This document shows positions 18,252 to 28,961 of a stretch of 32,813 bases of DNA, piece by piece. The notes beneath the pieces are model-generated. The model was not told where the DNA came from. It saw nothing but the letters and a program-made list of their open reading frames with translations, and did not search any database. The position numbers and the translations under genes are program-made. Each line of letters starts with the position of its first letter. Within the stretch, counting starts at the first letter, position 1. Source of the DNA: Chalciporus piperatus (taxonomy: Eukaryota; Basidiomycota; Agaricomycetes; Boletales; Boletaceae); the NCBI GenBank assembly GCA_038093975.1, contig JBBPTG010000259.1:1-32813 (forward strand), written 5' to 3'.

Positions 18252-20394
18252 ATGGCCCTACAAATACAAAACTCTGTCCTACCACTATCAACAGAACAGC
18301 CATCTCATCCTACCATGTCTCCCGCCCTCTCCAGCGCGTATGTCAATCCACAGCACATGTCCCAGGAACAGCACGCTGGACCTTCATCTCAGCCAAAACG
18401 AAAACCATCCTCTTCTAGAAAACGAAGGCGCGCTACTTCTCCCGACGAGAGCGGAGACTCATCGTCAAATCAACCGCGCACAAACAGAGACGGTCCAAAG
18501 AAAAAGAAGGCTAGCCGCGCCTGCGCACACTGCCAAAAGGCCCACCTCACCTGCGACGATTGTCCGTCTCTCCTTCCTTTCACACCGATCTTCTCGCTTA
18601 CCCCGCATTCCCCAGCTCGTCCATGTCAACGCTGCATAAAGCGCGGTATGGCTGCTAATTGTGTAGAGGGTCAGCGCAAAAAGGCCAAATATCTCCTCGA
18701 CGATACCGAACTCGGTCCGTTCACCTTCTCCATTTCACTTATTTCTCTGATCACGTGCACCCCCAGAACTACTCAAGAGAAGGTCTGGCGCCCTGACCGA
18801 AAAGAGCAGAGATCACCCACCCCCACCGATACCCACATGTAACGCTCTCTCCCATCTGTCTCCTTGACCGAACCAACCATGCAATTTTTCGTAGCCGAAC
18901 CATTTACAGCGAACGAACCTCTCTTCAATGTATCGTTCGACCCCAACTTTCCCTTCGGTTCAGAGGCCGCAAACTTGGAGTATTCCATCCTCTCAGCAAT
19001 CTTGGGTAACCCAAGTCCTCCTGATTCTGCCTCAGGTACAGCCCCTTCACCACCACAGCCCCAATTACAGCAAACGTTACCAGACTCGGCGTGGTCTCCA
19101 GAACCATTGCACGCTCAGCCCCACTACACTCAGGGTGCACCTGACTCAACAAACTATGGATTCACGGAACCAACACAACTATCCATTCCAACATCGGAAC
19201 AGACTCTTGCTCAACAGCAATCGCCCACGTCCGCATTCATCTCCAGTTACTCTCCCACGCGCTTTGCGCGTCATTCTCAGGATCAAGCACACGACTTGCA
19301 ATATCCACCGTCATATTCACCCAGCCAGCCAACTCCCGCCGCACCGCAATCCATTCCGCCGCGTTATTCCCGTGAACCGAACGCTGCTCTCCCAATCGTT
19401 CGCGTCCCATCGAAAGAGGCTGGTCCTCATTCGCTCGGCCTTTCGTCACATCCGTCACCGTCATCGACCAGCTCAGCCCACCCCAGTAGTTCTGACCACC
19501 ATTCCGTTTGTCTCCTTTGTTCAGTCATATGCATGCCAACTCAGCGTTTCAGCAGACGACCAATGTTACTGCACCCTACGACTATACCGAAGGCTATCAC
19601 TTCCTCATGAAACACCTTCCAACCCGGTGCGTGCCTTTTTAACCTTGGACGTGGCACGTGCAGGACCCATGCGGGTCATATCCTGATGCTCGATCTTGGA
19701 TTTTCTTCGTGGTACGTCTCCGTGCCTGATAGCTTCGAGAAGAACGACATATTGCGTATCGTCCGAGCACTTGCTATCTTTCGACCGTCCCTTATCGCAC
19801 TGCAAATGCCGATGACGGAGGAAGACGAAGTTTTCGTGGAAAAGTGCTTTCAAAGATCGTTAATAGTGAGGTCTCCCGTGTCACGACGGGCGCCTTGTTT
19901 GTTGAGTGCGATGTTTTGTAGGAGCTCGAGAAGCTCATCTCGTACAGTGGAACGCCGACCGTCGTATGGCGGCGAACTGGCGAGATATGTCTAGTCGCTC
20001 CCGAATTCTGTATGCTCACCGAGTGGCCGATGGAAGAACTTGTCGGGAAGCGAAAATTCATTTACGAGGTAACGTCGTCGACCCCATTTGCTCATTCGCA
20101 CCCTTCGCTCACGTGCACCACTCACACAGCTCTTTGAGAACCAATCCGTCGTCGAGTACTGGGAAAGCTTTGCCTCGCACGCGTTCGAGAACACGACCAA
20201 ATCGGTGTACTCGCACTGCGTGTTGCTCAAACCTTCGGGCGCACCACTACCTGCGACCTTTTGCTTCTCGATACGACGCGACATCTTTGACCTGCCGAGT
20301 ATCGTCATCGGTACGTCCCAACCTGTCCAACGTTTCTCTCTCCCCCCCTTGTTTGACTGACGCACCCCAAGGTCAATGGCTACCACTCCTATAG
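18252..20394 (+). CDS. ERT1: ERT1/Rds2-type Zn2Cys6 transcription factor, 9 exons
   Basis: Exons: 18252-18561, 18616-18714, 18767-18838, 18895 to about 19450, 19525-19626, 19733-19865, 19922-20068, 20130-20310 and 20372-20394. All phases fit; the donor of exon 4 is ambiguous (19445, 19454 or 19460 all keep frame). The product is about 540 aa. It begins with a Lys/Arg/Ser-rich leader, then the Zn2Cys6 cluster ([13 protein letters not shown] ... [15 protein letters not shown]) and [14 protein letters not shown]. Next come the signature [18 protein letters not shown], a Gln/Ser/Pro-rich linker and a PAS-like domain ([18 protein letters not shown] ... [13 protein letters not shown] ... [17 protein letters not shown]), ending IVIGQWLPLL. 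Family members regulate gluconeogenesis and non-fermentable carbon use in the nucleus. Start 18252 (ACATGG) is preferred to the ATG at 18315. Confidence 0.93.
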
Positions 20395-21607
20395 CTTTCG
20401 CACCGCCTTCTCTCCATCTTCGTATCCTTGTTATTTCATTTGCGCTATCTATCATCTATGATTTTTGTATGTTTGTCTTATTTTTTTCCCCGTTTATATA
20501 TCATCCTCCTACCCCGACCCCTAGGCGGGTTTTTCGCTTGGTTCGCGGTCAACGATCCCACACCACGGTTGCGATCGAAACGGGCCTGCACGTTACGGGT
20601 TCCATCCTCGCCGTACCTTTTGCCTTTGTCGTTGCCTGACATCGTTCCTGCTGCCTAAAACCACTCGTACACGTGCCGACTCGTCGTTTCTCCTTCTAGA
20701 CGACGCTCCACCGCTACGGCTCCCCGCCCACGTCATTCGCCCACCGTCAAGGCAATCAAACGTCTTCTTCCCTCCGCGTCCGCGTCCCCATCCCCTCGCT
20801 CCATTTACGTTTTTCACTTTCACTTTCATTTTTATTCCATTCTTTCATTTTAGGCTTTGGCTCGAGCTCACGCACGCTCGCGGTTCGTCGCGTTGTATTT
20901 ATGTATGCTTTTATATTACATATTACATCCACCTTTCTTTTTCTTTTCATCGTTGGATCGTTTTCACGTTTCACGGTTTTCGTTTCCTTGCATGATCGTT
21001 GGGACGTGAACTTGTTTTACCCGCTCGGAGCCTCGGACACATGCTATAGGCGCCTCCAGCATTACTATCCCTATCCCATTCCATTCCATTCTGCCGTCAA
21101 CACTCGAGAGTCCGGTCTTTTTTGCTTTGCTTTTCGCTTTCGGTCAAGTAGTGTTCCGGAGTCGGACGCGGTGTTCGTTCAAAGTTGGTTTTGGTTTTGA
21201 TTTCTTTTTTTCCTTTTTTTTGGTTTATAGTAAATCAAGGTGGTTGGACTCGGATGAAGGAGAATAAATCTCTCGAGTGGATTTGTATCATGTGCTACTT
21301 GACGCGTCGCAGATTCGTTGGTCGTTTTGAGTACGAACAAGGATAGAATGTCCGATCGCAGCAACGTACAGGATGCGCGAGCAAGCATGTACGACACCGA
21401 TCGCAAGTAACAAGAAGAAGAAGAAGAAGAAGAAGAAAGGTCCATTCCAACCCACCATCCATTCCATTCCAATGAATGAAATATCATGATCTAAATCCAT
21501 GAATCGCCAACAACCGATCCCCGATCCCCAGATCCTCGTTCGAAATGGGGTACGGTACATTGTCACACCTAAGTCTCTCATACTCTCACACCCCTCGCCT
21601 CGCCCCC
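20395..21607. other. Convergent 3' spacer, pyrimidine-rich, with an AAG microsatellite
   Basis: About 1.2 kb lies between the stops of the ERT1-like gene and the PRA1 gene. It is rich in C/T tracts and TTTT runs (20470-20490, 20820-20950, 21200-21230), as expected of untranslated and intergenic fungal DNA. An (AAG)n microsatellite is at 21412-21437. Short frames on both strands have no family likeness. I see no gene. Confidence 0.5.
21412..21437. repeat. (AAG)n microsatellite
   Basis: About eight to nine uninterrupted AAG triplets lie in the intergenic region between the convergent ERT1 and PRA1 genes. Confidence 0.9.
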
Positions 21608-22493
21608 CTACACCGCGTCCTGCACGCTCGCATACTCACTCTCCACCCCCGGTTCGAGCAGCGCCGCATGTGCGAGGATAAGACACGACGAAGCGCCGAC
21701 GAGCCAAAAGAAGGTCATGACCGGGGAGGCGAGATAGAGCAGAGGGAGGCCGATGACGAAGAGAGCGGTGTAGAGGGATTTTTGGGTGATGACTATCGAG
21801 CCTAGTTCGAAGGGGTCGGGACCTGTGCATGAGTAGTCGTGCGTGAGTAGTCGTGTGTGGTATGCGCCAAGAGACGTGGTGCATTCGCAAGGGGGGAAGT
21901 GCGCAAGGAATGAGAAACGGAGGAGGGATAGAGTGAGTGAGCGGGACAATGAGATGGAAAGAGGGGTCTCACCGAATTTATTGGCTGCAATGAACCCGCC
22001 GACGAGGAAGACGAGGGAGATGAGGAGATAAGCATTCGTGATACTGCCAATAATCACGCCCATCAGTACATACAACACCCTCAGCCCCAGCTCCAAACGA
22101 AAGCCGAAAGCCAGTCCATTTGGAGGTTCACTCACACAGCATACACGCCCAGCGTGAGCACGATGAGCGTGTAGTTGCCAGAAAAGTATCGCGTGTTGTA
22201 AGTTATCCGCTATTATAGAACCACACCAGGAAGCAGCGTCAGTAGCTGCGATGAACGAGATGGACTTGTTGTCCTGTTTACGCACCGAGACGGCTTGAGT
22301 CGTGTCGGCTGGTCTTGAGATGCGGTGAAAGTCAAAGAATTCGGTGGGTGATCTAAGAGCGCTCAAACGTGTCTCCTACGAGTGCGAGAGGTCTCGTTAG
22401 CCCTTCGCCGCGCCTGCGAGTTCAAAGGTCAACTCGGTATGAACGCACCCTGATGTTCTTGAAGGTTTCCGTCACTCGCAAAAGAGTTTCCAT
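21608..22493 (-). CDS. PRA1: PRA1/Yip3 family membrane protein, 5 exons, 164 aa
   Basis: Exons 22493-22449, 22375-22286, 22209-22136, 22043-21973 and 21822-21608 join in frame to 495 nt. The start METLLRVTETFKNIR followed by ETRLSALRSPTEFFDFHRIS is the canonical PRA1 N-terminus. Two hydrophobic hairpins follow (NYTLIVLTLGVYAV ... ITNAYLLISLVFLVGGFIAA, then SLYTALFVIGLPLLYLASPVMTFFWLVGASSCLILAHAAL), and a short acidic tail. Prenylated Rab acceptor proteins sit in the ER/Golgi membrane and help deliver prenylated Rab GTPases. Length and topology are normal. The first exon is only 15 codons, so a frame starting at 22366 would miss it. It is intact and likely a housekeeping gene. Confidence 0.93.
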
Positions 22494-23227
22494 TGTCGAT
22501 GTCGGTGATGAGATGTATAGGTCCTGGTGCGAGGTTGGGTTTAGTATGCCTGCGGTCGTTCGATGAAGGTGACACTGAAGAGGTTTATATCGATTTGGGT
22601 TTCACTGCGCTTGCTGCGACTCTTTCTGACCTAGCGTGGACAAACACGTCGTCAGCCCAATCGGGAGTCGGAATCGGAGGGTTGACAAGGGGCTTTCTTT
22701 GTGAGTTCACCAAAAACCCTCAAACAAGTCTGTCCCAACCGATCTTGATGGGTTGACCGGGAAGCCAAGAGCCACAGGACATATCGAGAATCGGGTTGGA
22801 TGTTGTCGTAGCTCGTAGGTATGTTCGTCTTAGCGAGAGGCTTCAAGTACTTTGGCGAAAACCCGACAGACTCGGAGTAATGATATGGATACGAACCTCT
22901 GGATGAGAGACAGCGCTGGATAGATGATCGGCGCGGTTTGAAGTATTGGGATCTGGGGTAGGATTGAGGGGGAACTCGAAGCTGTCTGGCTATTGGGACG
23001 TTGTCGGGATTACTACTGCGGGTATACTCCACTACGTGACCGCACGACTCGAACGTCCGTCGTTGAAACGAAGATCGACGACAACAATAGACTTAGTGAC
23101 TAGTACTTGCGGACGCAAGCAGTCGCATGCGGACAGTCAAAGGTGGACGGCAACTTGAACTATCGATTGCCAACGAAATCCCTCGAGGGACTCATTTCCC
23201 ATTCACTCTCTCGAATCCGATCGGATG
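22494..23227. other. Upstream region of PRA1, no supported gene
   Basis: About 730 bp run from the PRA1 start to the Harbinger target site. Short frames (for example 22652-23032 minus) show no family likeness. This would contain the PRA1 promoter; no TATA box stands out. Confidence 0.4.
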
Positions 23228-23230
23228 TTA

Positions 23231-23277
23231 GAGCCTGTCCAGCAACCGGTTTCTCGCCAGTTTCTCGCTCCAGTTTC
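23231..23277 (+). repeat. Harbinger left terminal inverted repeat (47 bp)
   Basis: It is the exact reverse complement of 25528-25574; similarity ends after CTCCAGTTTC. Confidence 0.95.
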
Positions 23278-23346
23278 TTGTCCAAAATAGAACCAAATAG
23301 AAATCGTGACAATAGTGTGATTTCCATATCCAGGTTTGTCGCCTCC

Positions 23347-24685
23347 ATGTCGTCACCTTCTCCTCAGGCTCGCGAACTCTTGCGGCAAAAATTTATGCTG
23401 CTTCGCTGGGCTGCAGCCATGGTAGCACAAATCATCATGGCAGCAGCCCTGGTCTACGCTGCTCCTCTATACAACAAACAACCCTATCACACATCTATTC
23501 TCAGTGGTCAGGCATGGGTACAAGAACTTCTCGATGGTCATCCGGATCGGATCAAATGTGAACTCGGGATGCGGAAGCATGTTTTTCAGCAGCTTGTTCA
23601 AGAGTTGCGTGAGATAGGTTTTGCCAACTCGCGTTATATCACTCTGGAAGAGCAAGTTGCTATTTTCTTGTACATGTCGGTCACTGGATTATCTAGTCGC
23701 CATGTTGGAGAGCGCTTTCAGCACTCCCCAACCACGATCACAAAGTATATCTCCATTTATTTATAATATTTTTGCTAAATACTCTTGTCTAGATATTTCA
23801 AGAAAATTTTGGTCGCTGTATCCTCTCCACCCTTCTATCCTAGATATGTTTTTCTCCCCCCTGACGACGCTCCAACTCCCCTCGACATTCGTTGCAATCC
23901 AAAGTTCTTCCCCTACTTTCGAGATGCTCTGGGTGCTATGGATGGGACACATATCAACTGTTGTCCCTCTGCGTCAGAGCGTCATTTGGCTCGGGATCGC
24001 AAAGGAGGTATTACTCAAAATTGCCTGGCATGCTGCTCATTCGACCTTCGCTTTCAATACATTCTCAGTGGATGGGATGGCTGTGCATCTGATGCCAGCA
24101 TGTATCAGGACGCACGTCTCTCCGATTTGTTTATCCCTCCTGGCAAATATTATCTTGCTGATGCTGGATTTGGCATTTGCAATGCACTTCTGGTGCCGTA
24201 TCGCAACACTCGATACCATTTGGCAGAGTGGGGTCGGGCCCAAGTACGGTGAGCAATTTTTTCATTTAGATATACATCCATTTAACCCAGGCCATCGAAG
24301 CCCTCAGACACCACAGGAGCTATACATTTTGCGACACGCATCTGCTAGAAATGCCGTTGAACATATCTTTGGGATCCTCAAGCGACGTTTTCGAATTCTT
24401 ATTCATGCACCAGAATTCAGCATGGCCAAGCAAGCTCGTATCCCCCCTGCTCTTGCCGCAATTCACAATTTTATTCGGGTTCATGATCCTACGGAGATTC
24501 AGGAGTTTCGCGATGTTCCAGAAAATGTTGACATGAACCCAGGTACACCGAGGGGAGTATTGGCAGAGGGACCTGCGACCCGTGCAGAAAAAGAGCAGGC
24601 AGGCAATTTCAGAGATGATCTTGCTCAGACAATGTGGGAGGATTATCTGGACCATATAGCAAGGAATGGGGCTGGTTTGGAGTAG
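23347..24685 (+). CDS. HARBI1-like DDE transposase, 3 exons, 412 aa
   Basis: Exons 23347-23744, 23793-24248 and 24301-24685 give 1239 nt in one frame. The last intron (24249-24300) ends at an AAG acceptor that yields AQVRPQTPQELYILRHASARN, the conserved junction of the family. The N-terminal helical part includes a HTH-like segment (LEEQVAIFLYMSVTGLSSRHVGERFQHSPTTITKY). The DDE_4 nuclease domain has its acidic residues in GAMDGTHI, YYLADAGF and NAVEHIFGILKRRF. The protein cuts and joins DNA at TWA sites and usually needs its Myb-like partner for nuclear import and binding. Start 23347 (MSSPSPQARELL) is chosen because it lies just inside the terminal repeat. An early hydrophobic stretch (AAAMVAQIIMAAALVYA) is unusual and may be a buried helix. 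All catalytic residues are present. Confidence 0.9.
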
Positions 24686-24704
24686 TTACATTCAAGGGAT
24701 TGTA

Positions 24705-25427
24705 CTAAATAGTGGGACCAGTACTAGTACCATCCCTCTGTACAATCTTTCGCTGAATCCAGACACGTCGCAATCCCTCCGCCTCCGAACCCTGAATCAT
24801 CATGTAGGTATCAGCTGCTGCGACGTCAGCCTCAAAAACCTCAATCAAAGATGACATCTGCTCGTCCGAAAGATCCTTCTCTACCTTCAGTGCACATGCC
24901 ATCGCTTGGCGCTTGCGAATGGGAGAGAGCATCAATGTCACCACCGCATCCCAAACATCGCTCGTTGCATCATCTATGCTCGCCCCTGTCTCATCAGACC
25001 ATGCTGGAAAGCCCGATTGGCGCTTGATCTCGCAGATTATGGCCCATCTTTCCTTGAGCTTGTTGAATTTGAGTGACCTGTATCCTCGAATGTGGATAAC
25101 ACTCACCTTGGTCCACTTGTTCTTACATGCACTTGCATTGGTGGGACCTCCGAGTTTCTGGAACTCGGAGTCGGACAGACCTTCAGGGCAGGTCTGGAGA
25201 TGCTTCACAGAAGCCTCGAATGTGGTTTTCTTGAAGCTCATTCCATCTCCAGCTTCCGACTTGTGCTCGATAAAAAACTGGAGAAACCGCTCGACAACTG
25301 ATTCAGGCCACTTGGAGGTATCACTGGTGGGCTTTTTGGTTGGTTTTCCGGTGCCGGGAAGGGTTCCAGAGGTGTCCGGAATGGTATCGAGCACTGCCGG
25401 CGAGTGTGAAGCAGCCGATTTGGCCAT
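24705..25427 (-). CDS. Myb/SANT-like DNA-binding partner of the Harbinger transposase
   Basis: The gene starts at ATG 25427 (MAKSAASHSP), though the frame is open further upstream to 25484, and ends GPTI. A 48-nt in-frame intron (GTGAGT...AACAAG) probably separates NKWTK from LKERWAIICEIKRQSGF. If it is removed, the product is about 224 aa. The Trp-spaced helical block (SKWPESVVERFLQFFIEHKSEAG ... GMSFKKTTFEASVKHL ... ACKNKWTK ... ERWAIICEIKRQSGF.AWSDETG) fits the Myb/SANT-like domain of transposon-encoded partners and of host genes derived from them. It faces the transposase gene with 19 bp between the stops. The C-terminus is helical and acidic. The intron could be retained, since both forms stay in frame. 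Confidence 0.8.
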   Translation of the reverse strand: MAKSAASHSPAVLDTIPDTSGTLPGTGKPTKKPTSDTSKWPESVVERFLQFFIEHKSEAGDGMSFKKTTFEASVKHLQTCPEGLSDSEFQKLGGPTNASACKNKWTKVSVIHIRGYRSLKFNKLKERWAIICEIKRQSGFPAWSDETGASIDDATSDVWDAVVTLMLSPIRKRQAMACALKVEKDLSDEQMSSLIEVFEADVAAADTYMMIQGSEAEGLRRVWIQRKIVQRDGTSTGPTI

Positions 25428-25527
25428 AGATGATGAGCTGTAGGTAGTCTTGAGCTCGCACTCGAATCTATTACCGAGAGTCACATTTTGTCACAAATAA
25501 TCACACTTTTGTCACACGGTCACACGG

Positions 25528-25574
25528 GAAACTGGAGCGAGAAACTGGCGAGAAACCGGTTGCTGGACAGGCTC
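25528..25574 (-). repeat. Harbinger right terminal inverted repeat (47 bp)
   Basis: It is the exact mirror of the left repeat and is followed directly by the TTA target duplication. Confidence 0.95.
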
Positions 25575-25900
25575 TTAGGTTCCTTAGTACCAAACTCGCT
25601 GGTTCAAGCTATAGACTGTTCTCACTTGCTCAGTACGTTCTTTGGCTTGCCTCATAGACGGTCGGATCACCAGACCGGTAGACGGCCAAAGAGGCGCTCG
25701 CCGTGAGAGCTTGGTCAATCCCGACATTCTTTCCGCTCTCGTCTCATCCAGACTAACCTCCCTCAGCAATTACAGCACTCGAACGTTCACCAACGTTTAC
25801 ATATAACACACTCGACCATGTCTGACTGCAACGAAAGGACTAGGCAACAGTTCAAGCGTTTCCGCATCCTCGTTATCGGGCGCGCCAATGCTGGGAAAAC

Positions 25901-26376
25901 TGAAACGACTCAACTCAACTAAGAGCTAAGACTCACACTAGACAATAGCGAGCCGATGTACTTGGCTGAGGTTCGATGAGGAAACTCCAGGAGAACAAGA
26001 CTGGGGAGTCCAGTGCTTGTCGACCCGGGTTTATATACTATTGTCAATGTTTGTACATGTTGTGGCTAAACCTTATCGTAGGTGACTGGGTATGACTCAT
26101 ACTGACTACTAGCCAATGGCATAACTAGCTCTACTGCGGAATGAGTAAGCGTGAGTCATATGATGAGTAATGCTGACTGATGCTGACGAGTGAGCGGTGA
26201 GTCATCAGTTAGTAAGCGAAGGTCTAGACCTAGCTTATGTAAGTAAGTCACGTGATGCGATAAGATAAGATAACAAAAGAGAAAGTGAAACGACTAAGTC
26301 CATGAAACGAAGAGAAACCTAGTAAGCGTAATGGAATGTAGGGATGATTAGGATAAGGAATGGAGCGTTCGTAACA
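25901..26376 (-). mobile_element. Solo LTR, family A, copy 1
   Basis: On the minus strand it reads TGTTACGAACG ... CGTTTCA, 476 bp, and contains a TATATAAA box. It is flanked by AAAAC at 25896-25900 and 26377-26381, a perfect 5-bp target duplication. The duplication falls inside the Walker A codons (GGG AAA ACT) of the GTPase gene. The copy at 28485 is nearly identical. Confidence 0.95.
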
Positions 26377-27961
26377 AAAACTACGCTACTCCAGAGAATT
26401 TGCAAGACAACCGAGGCCCCGATCGTTCGCGATCACCGCGGTAAAGAGGCCACTTGATATCCGTCATTTCTAAGTACAAGAGGAATACTAATTGACCACT
26501 GTAGATCACTCTCGATCTCAGAGGAACCCAGGATGTGCGTATCTCGGTGATCGTTCCTGTGCTGCATACTTGACAATCTGCAACAGCGTGGCGAGCATGA
26601 CATTGAGCACGAGATATCTTTCAAAAGCAACGACCACTTTGTTTTTCATGATTCATGTGGTTTTGAGACGGGTAGAGTAGAGCAGATGAGCTTCGCAAAG
26701 TCCAGTCATTCATTGACAAGTGTGCGGGATTTGCGAAACTCTTAGACCGACTTCATGTGATATGGTTTGTCTGTTTCTATCATGATTATTGAATGGATCT
26801 CTCATGTTTTGCTATAGGTATTGCATTCCAATGGGTGATTCATGGCCCTTCACTGCTGCAGAAGAAGCTTTTTTCTCAGAGTGTGGTACAGGACAGGGTA
26901 AGCTACTTCACCTGTCTATTCATTTTCTAATTCAGTTATTAGTGCCTGTCATTGTGATTTTCACCAAGTTTGATGCATTGCATACAATTGCATTTGGCAA
27001 ACTCTTGTCACAAGGGAACTTAGGGAAGAGCCTTCAAGAGGCTGCTGCGGAGGCTCCTCAGCATGCAAACAAGATGTTTCAGGATGACAAATACCTGGAT
27101 TGGTTGGCTGCAACCAAGTTTCCACCAAAGAACCATGTCTGCCTTGCAAGTGAGTGTAATGGATTTATCATAAGCATGAATTGGCTGACTATAATGATGA
27201 AGACATGGAGAGAGAAGAGGCTGATTGTACTGAACTAATTGAGCCAACTGCTGCAGCACTGGATGATGAGATGCTGGAGTCCTTGCTTGTGTCAGCACAA
27301 TGCCATAATTTGGAAATATGTATGTCCTATGCTATCAAGAGGCAAGGTATTTTGGAAGGCACTTATTGGCAATAAGCTGAACTTGTCTAGGACTTTGAGA
27401 AGATATATATTAGAGATTGAACAATCCAACAAATCTCAGGGAACAGAAGAGAATTGGGAAATGCAGTGTAAAATGGCCATTTGGTTTCCACATATATTGG
27501 TAAGTCCCATGAATATGAGAGAATCAAGGGAATATTAATGGAGAACAGGTAAGCAACTGGTGTTCAATTGAATATTGTGATATTTGTGCTCACAGGTACC
27601 ATTGCCAGTGTATGTATTTTGATAGGTTGTAAGTTGATCTGATGGTGTCTTTCAAGTTGGATGCATGCTCACTGTGATGCCATTGCTTGTCTCCTGACAG
27701 GAAGTAAGTTCATCTCATGATATCTCTGAATGCATGCTTACTCTGATCTGATTGCTTGTGTCCTGGCAGTTGGTAAGTTGATCTGATGGTGTCTCTGGAT
27801 GCATGCTCACTCTGATGGCATTGCTTGTCTCCTGACAGGAAGTAAGTTCATCTCATGGTGCCTGTGGATGCATGCTCACATTGATTCCCTTGCTTGTTTC
27901 CTGACAGGAAGTAAGTTGATCTGATGGTATCTCTGAATGCATGCTTACTCTGATCTGATTG

Positions 27962-28415
27962 TGTTATGACTGGGTCACAACACAGCGGGGACTTAAGGCA
28001 ACACTAAGCCTTGCGAAGGGATATGCTGAGTACTAAAGCTTAATTGCGGTGAAGCAACAAATGGATTAGACTGGGGTCTGTGATAAGTACAGGGCTACTT
28101 ATATACTATTGAGAAGTGCGCACAGACCAACAGCCGAATAAGGAAAACACAAAGGGAAAGATAGATAAGGTAAATGGTACGATGATAAGAAAAGGTACCA
28201 GGCACGGATTAGGGTCTAGACCATGACATCATTGCTGACTCATCTAAGTCTGGACCTTTGTCACGTGACCTGATTATGTAATAGTTTACGTAATGCTACA
28301 GGGACTACCGGAGCGGATTAAGATGAATCCGGCTTGACCCCTAAGTTGTAGACAAAGTCCAGAGTTCGAATACCGTTGTAGGCAAAAGTTTGAAAAGTTT
28401 TTAAATACTATAACA
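27962..28415. mobile_element. Solo LTR, family B
   Basis: 454 bp running TGTTATGAC ... ACTATAACA, with TGTTAT/ATAACA ends and a 5-bp GATTG duplication at 27957-27961 and 28416-28420. It sits inside one unit of the 69-bp array. It differs from family A over most of its length. A TATA-like TATATAAG on the minus strand suggests minus orientation, but this is not certain. Confidence 0.9.
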
Positions 28416-28484
28416 GATTGCTTGTGTCCTGGCAGTTTGTAAGTTGATCTGATGGTGCCTCTGGATGCATGCTCACTCTGATGC

Positions 28485-28961
28485 CGAAACGACTCAACTC
28501 AACTAAGAGCTAAGACTCACACTAGACAATAGCGAGCCGAGGAACTTGGCTGAGCTTTGATGAGGAAACTCCAGGAGAACAAGACTGGGGAGTCCAGTGC
28601 TTGTCGACCTGGGTTTATATATTATTGGCAGTGTTTGTACATGTTGTGACTAAACCTTATCGTAGGTGACTGGGTATGACTCATAATGACTACTAGCCAA
28701 TGGCGTAACTAGCTCTACTGCGGAATGAGTAAGCGTGAGTCATATGATGAGTAATGCTGACTGATGCTGACGAATGAGCGGTGAGTCATCAGTTAGTAAG
28801 CGAAGATCTAGACCTTGCTTATGTAAGTAAGTCACATGATGTGATAAGATAAGATAACAAAAGTGAAAGTGAAACGACTAAGTCCATGAAACGAAGAGAA
28901 ACCTAGTAAGCGTAATGGAATGAAGGCATGATTAGGATAAGGAAATGGAGCGTTCGTAACA
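28485..28961 (-). mobile_element. Solo LTR, family A, copy 2
   Basis: 477 bp, nearly identical to 25901-26376. On the minus strand it starts TGTTACGAACG and ends CGTTTCG, with one substitution at the last base. The 5-bp target duplication GATGC is at 28480-28484 and 28962-28966. It is inserted in the next unit of the 69-bp array after family B. Confidence 0.95.

Larger units (their letters stand above)
23231..25574. mobile_element. Complete PIF/Harbinger transposon, 2344 bp
   Basis: The terminal inverted repeats at 23231-23277 and 25528-25574 (GAGCCTGTCCAGCAACCGGT...) are identical over 47 bp. The element is flanked by TTA at 23228-23230 and 25575-25577, the TWA-type 3-bp duplication of the PIF/Harbinger superfamily. 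Inside are the two genes the superfamily needs, facing each other: a DDE nuclease (plus) and a Myb/SANT-like protein (minus). Both read through without a stop. Perfect terminal repeats and intact genes suggest recent or current activity. It lies about 240 bp upstream of the GTPase start codon. Confidence 0.95.

Noticed and set aside
25901..28961. The two family A LTRs as the ends of one retrotransposon
   Set aside because: Each has its own perfect 5-bp duplication (AAAAC and GATGC), and the sequence between them is GTPase gene, so they are independent solo LTRs.
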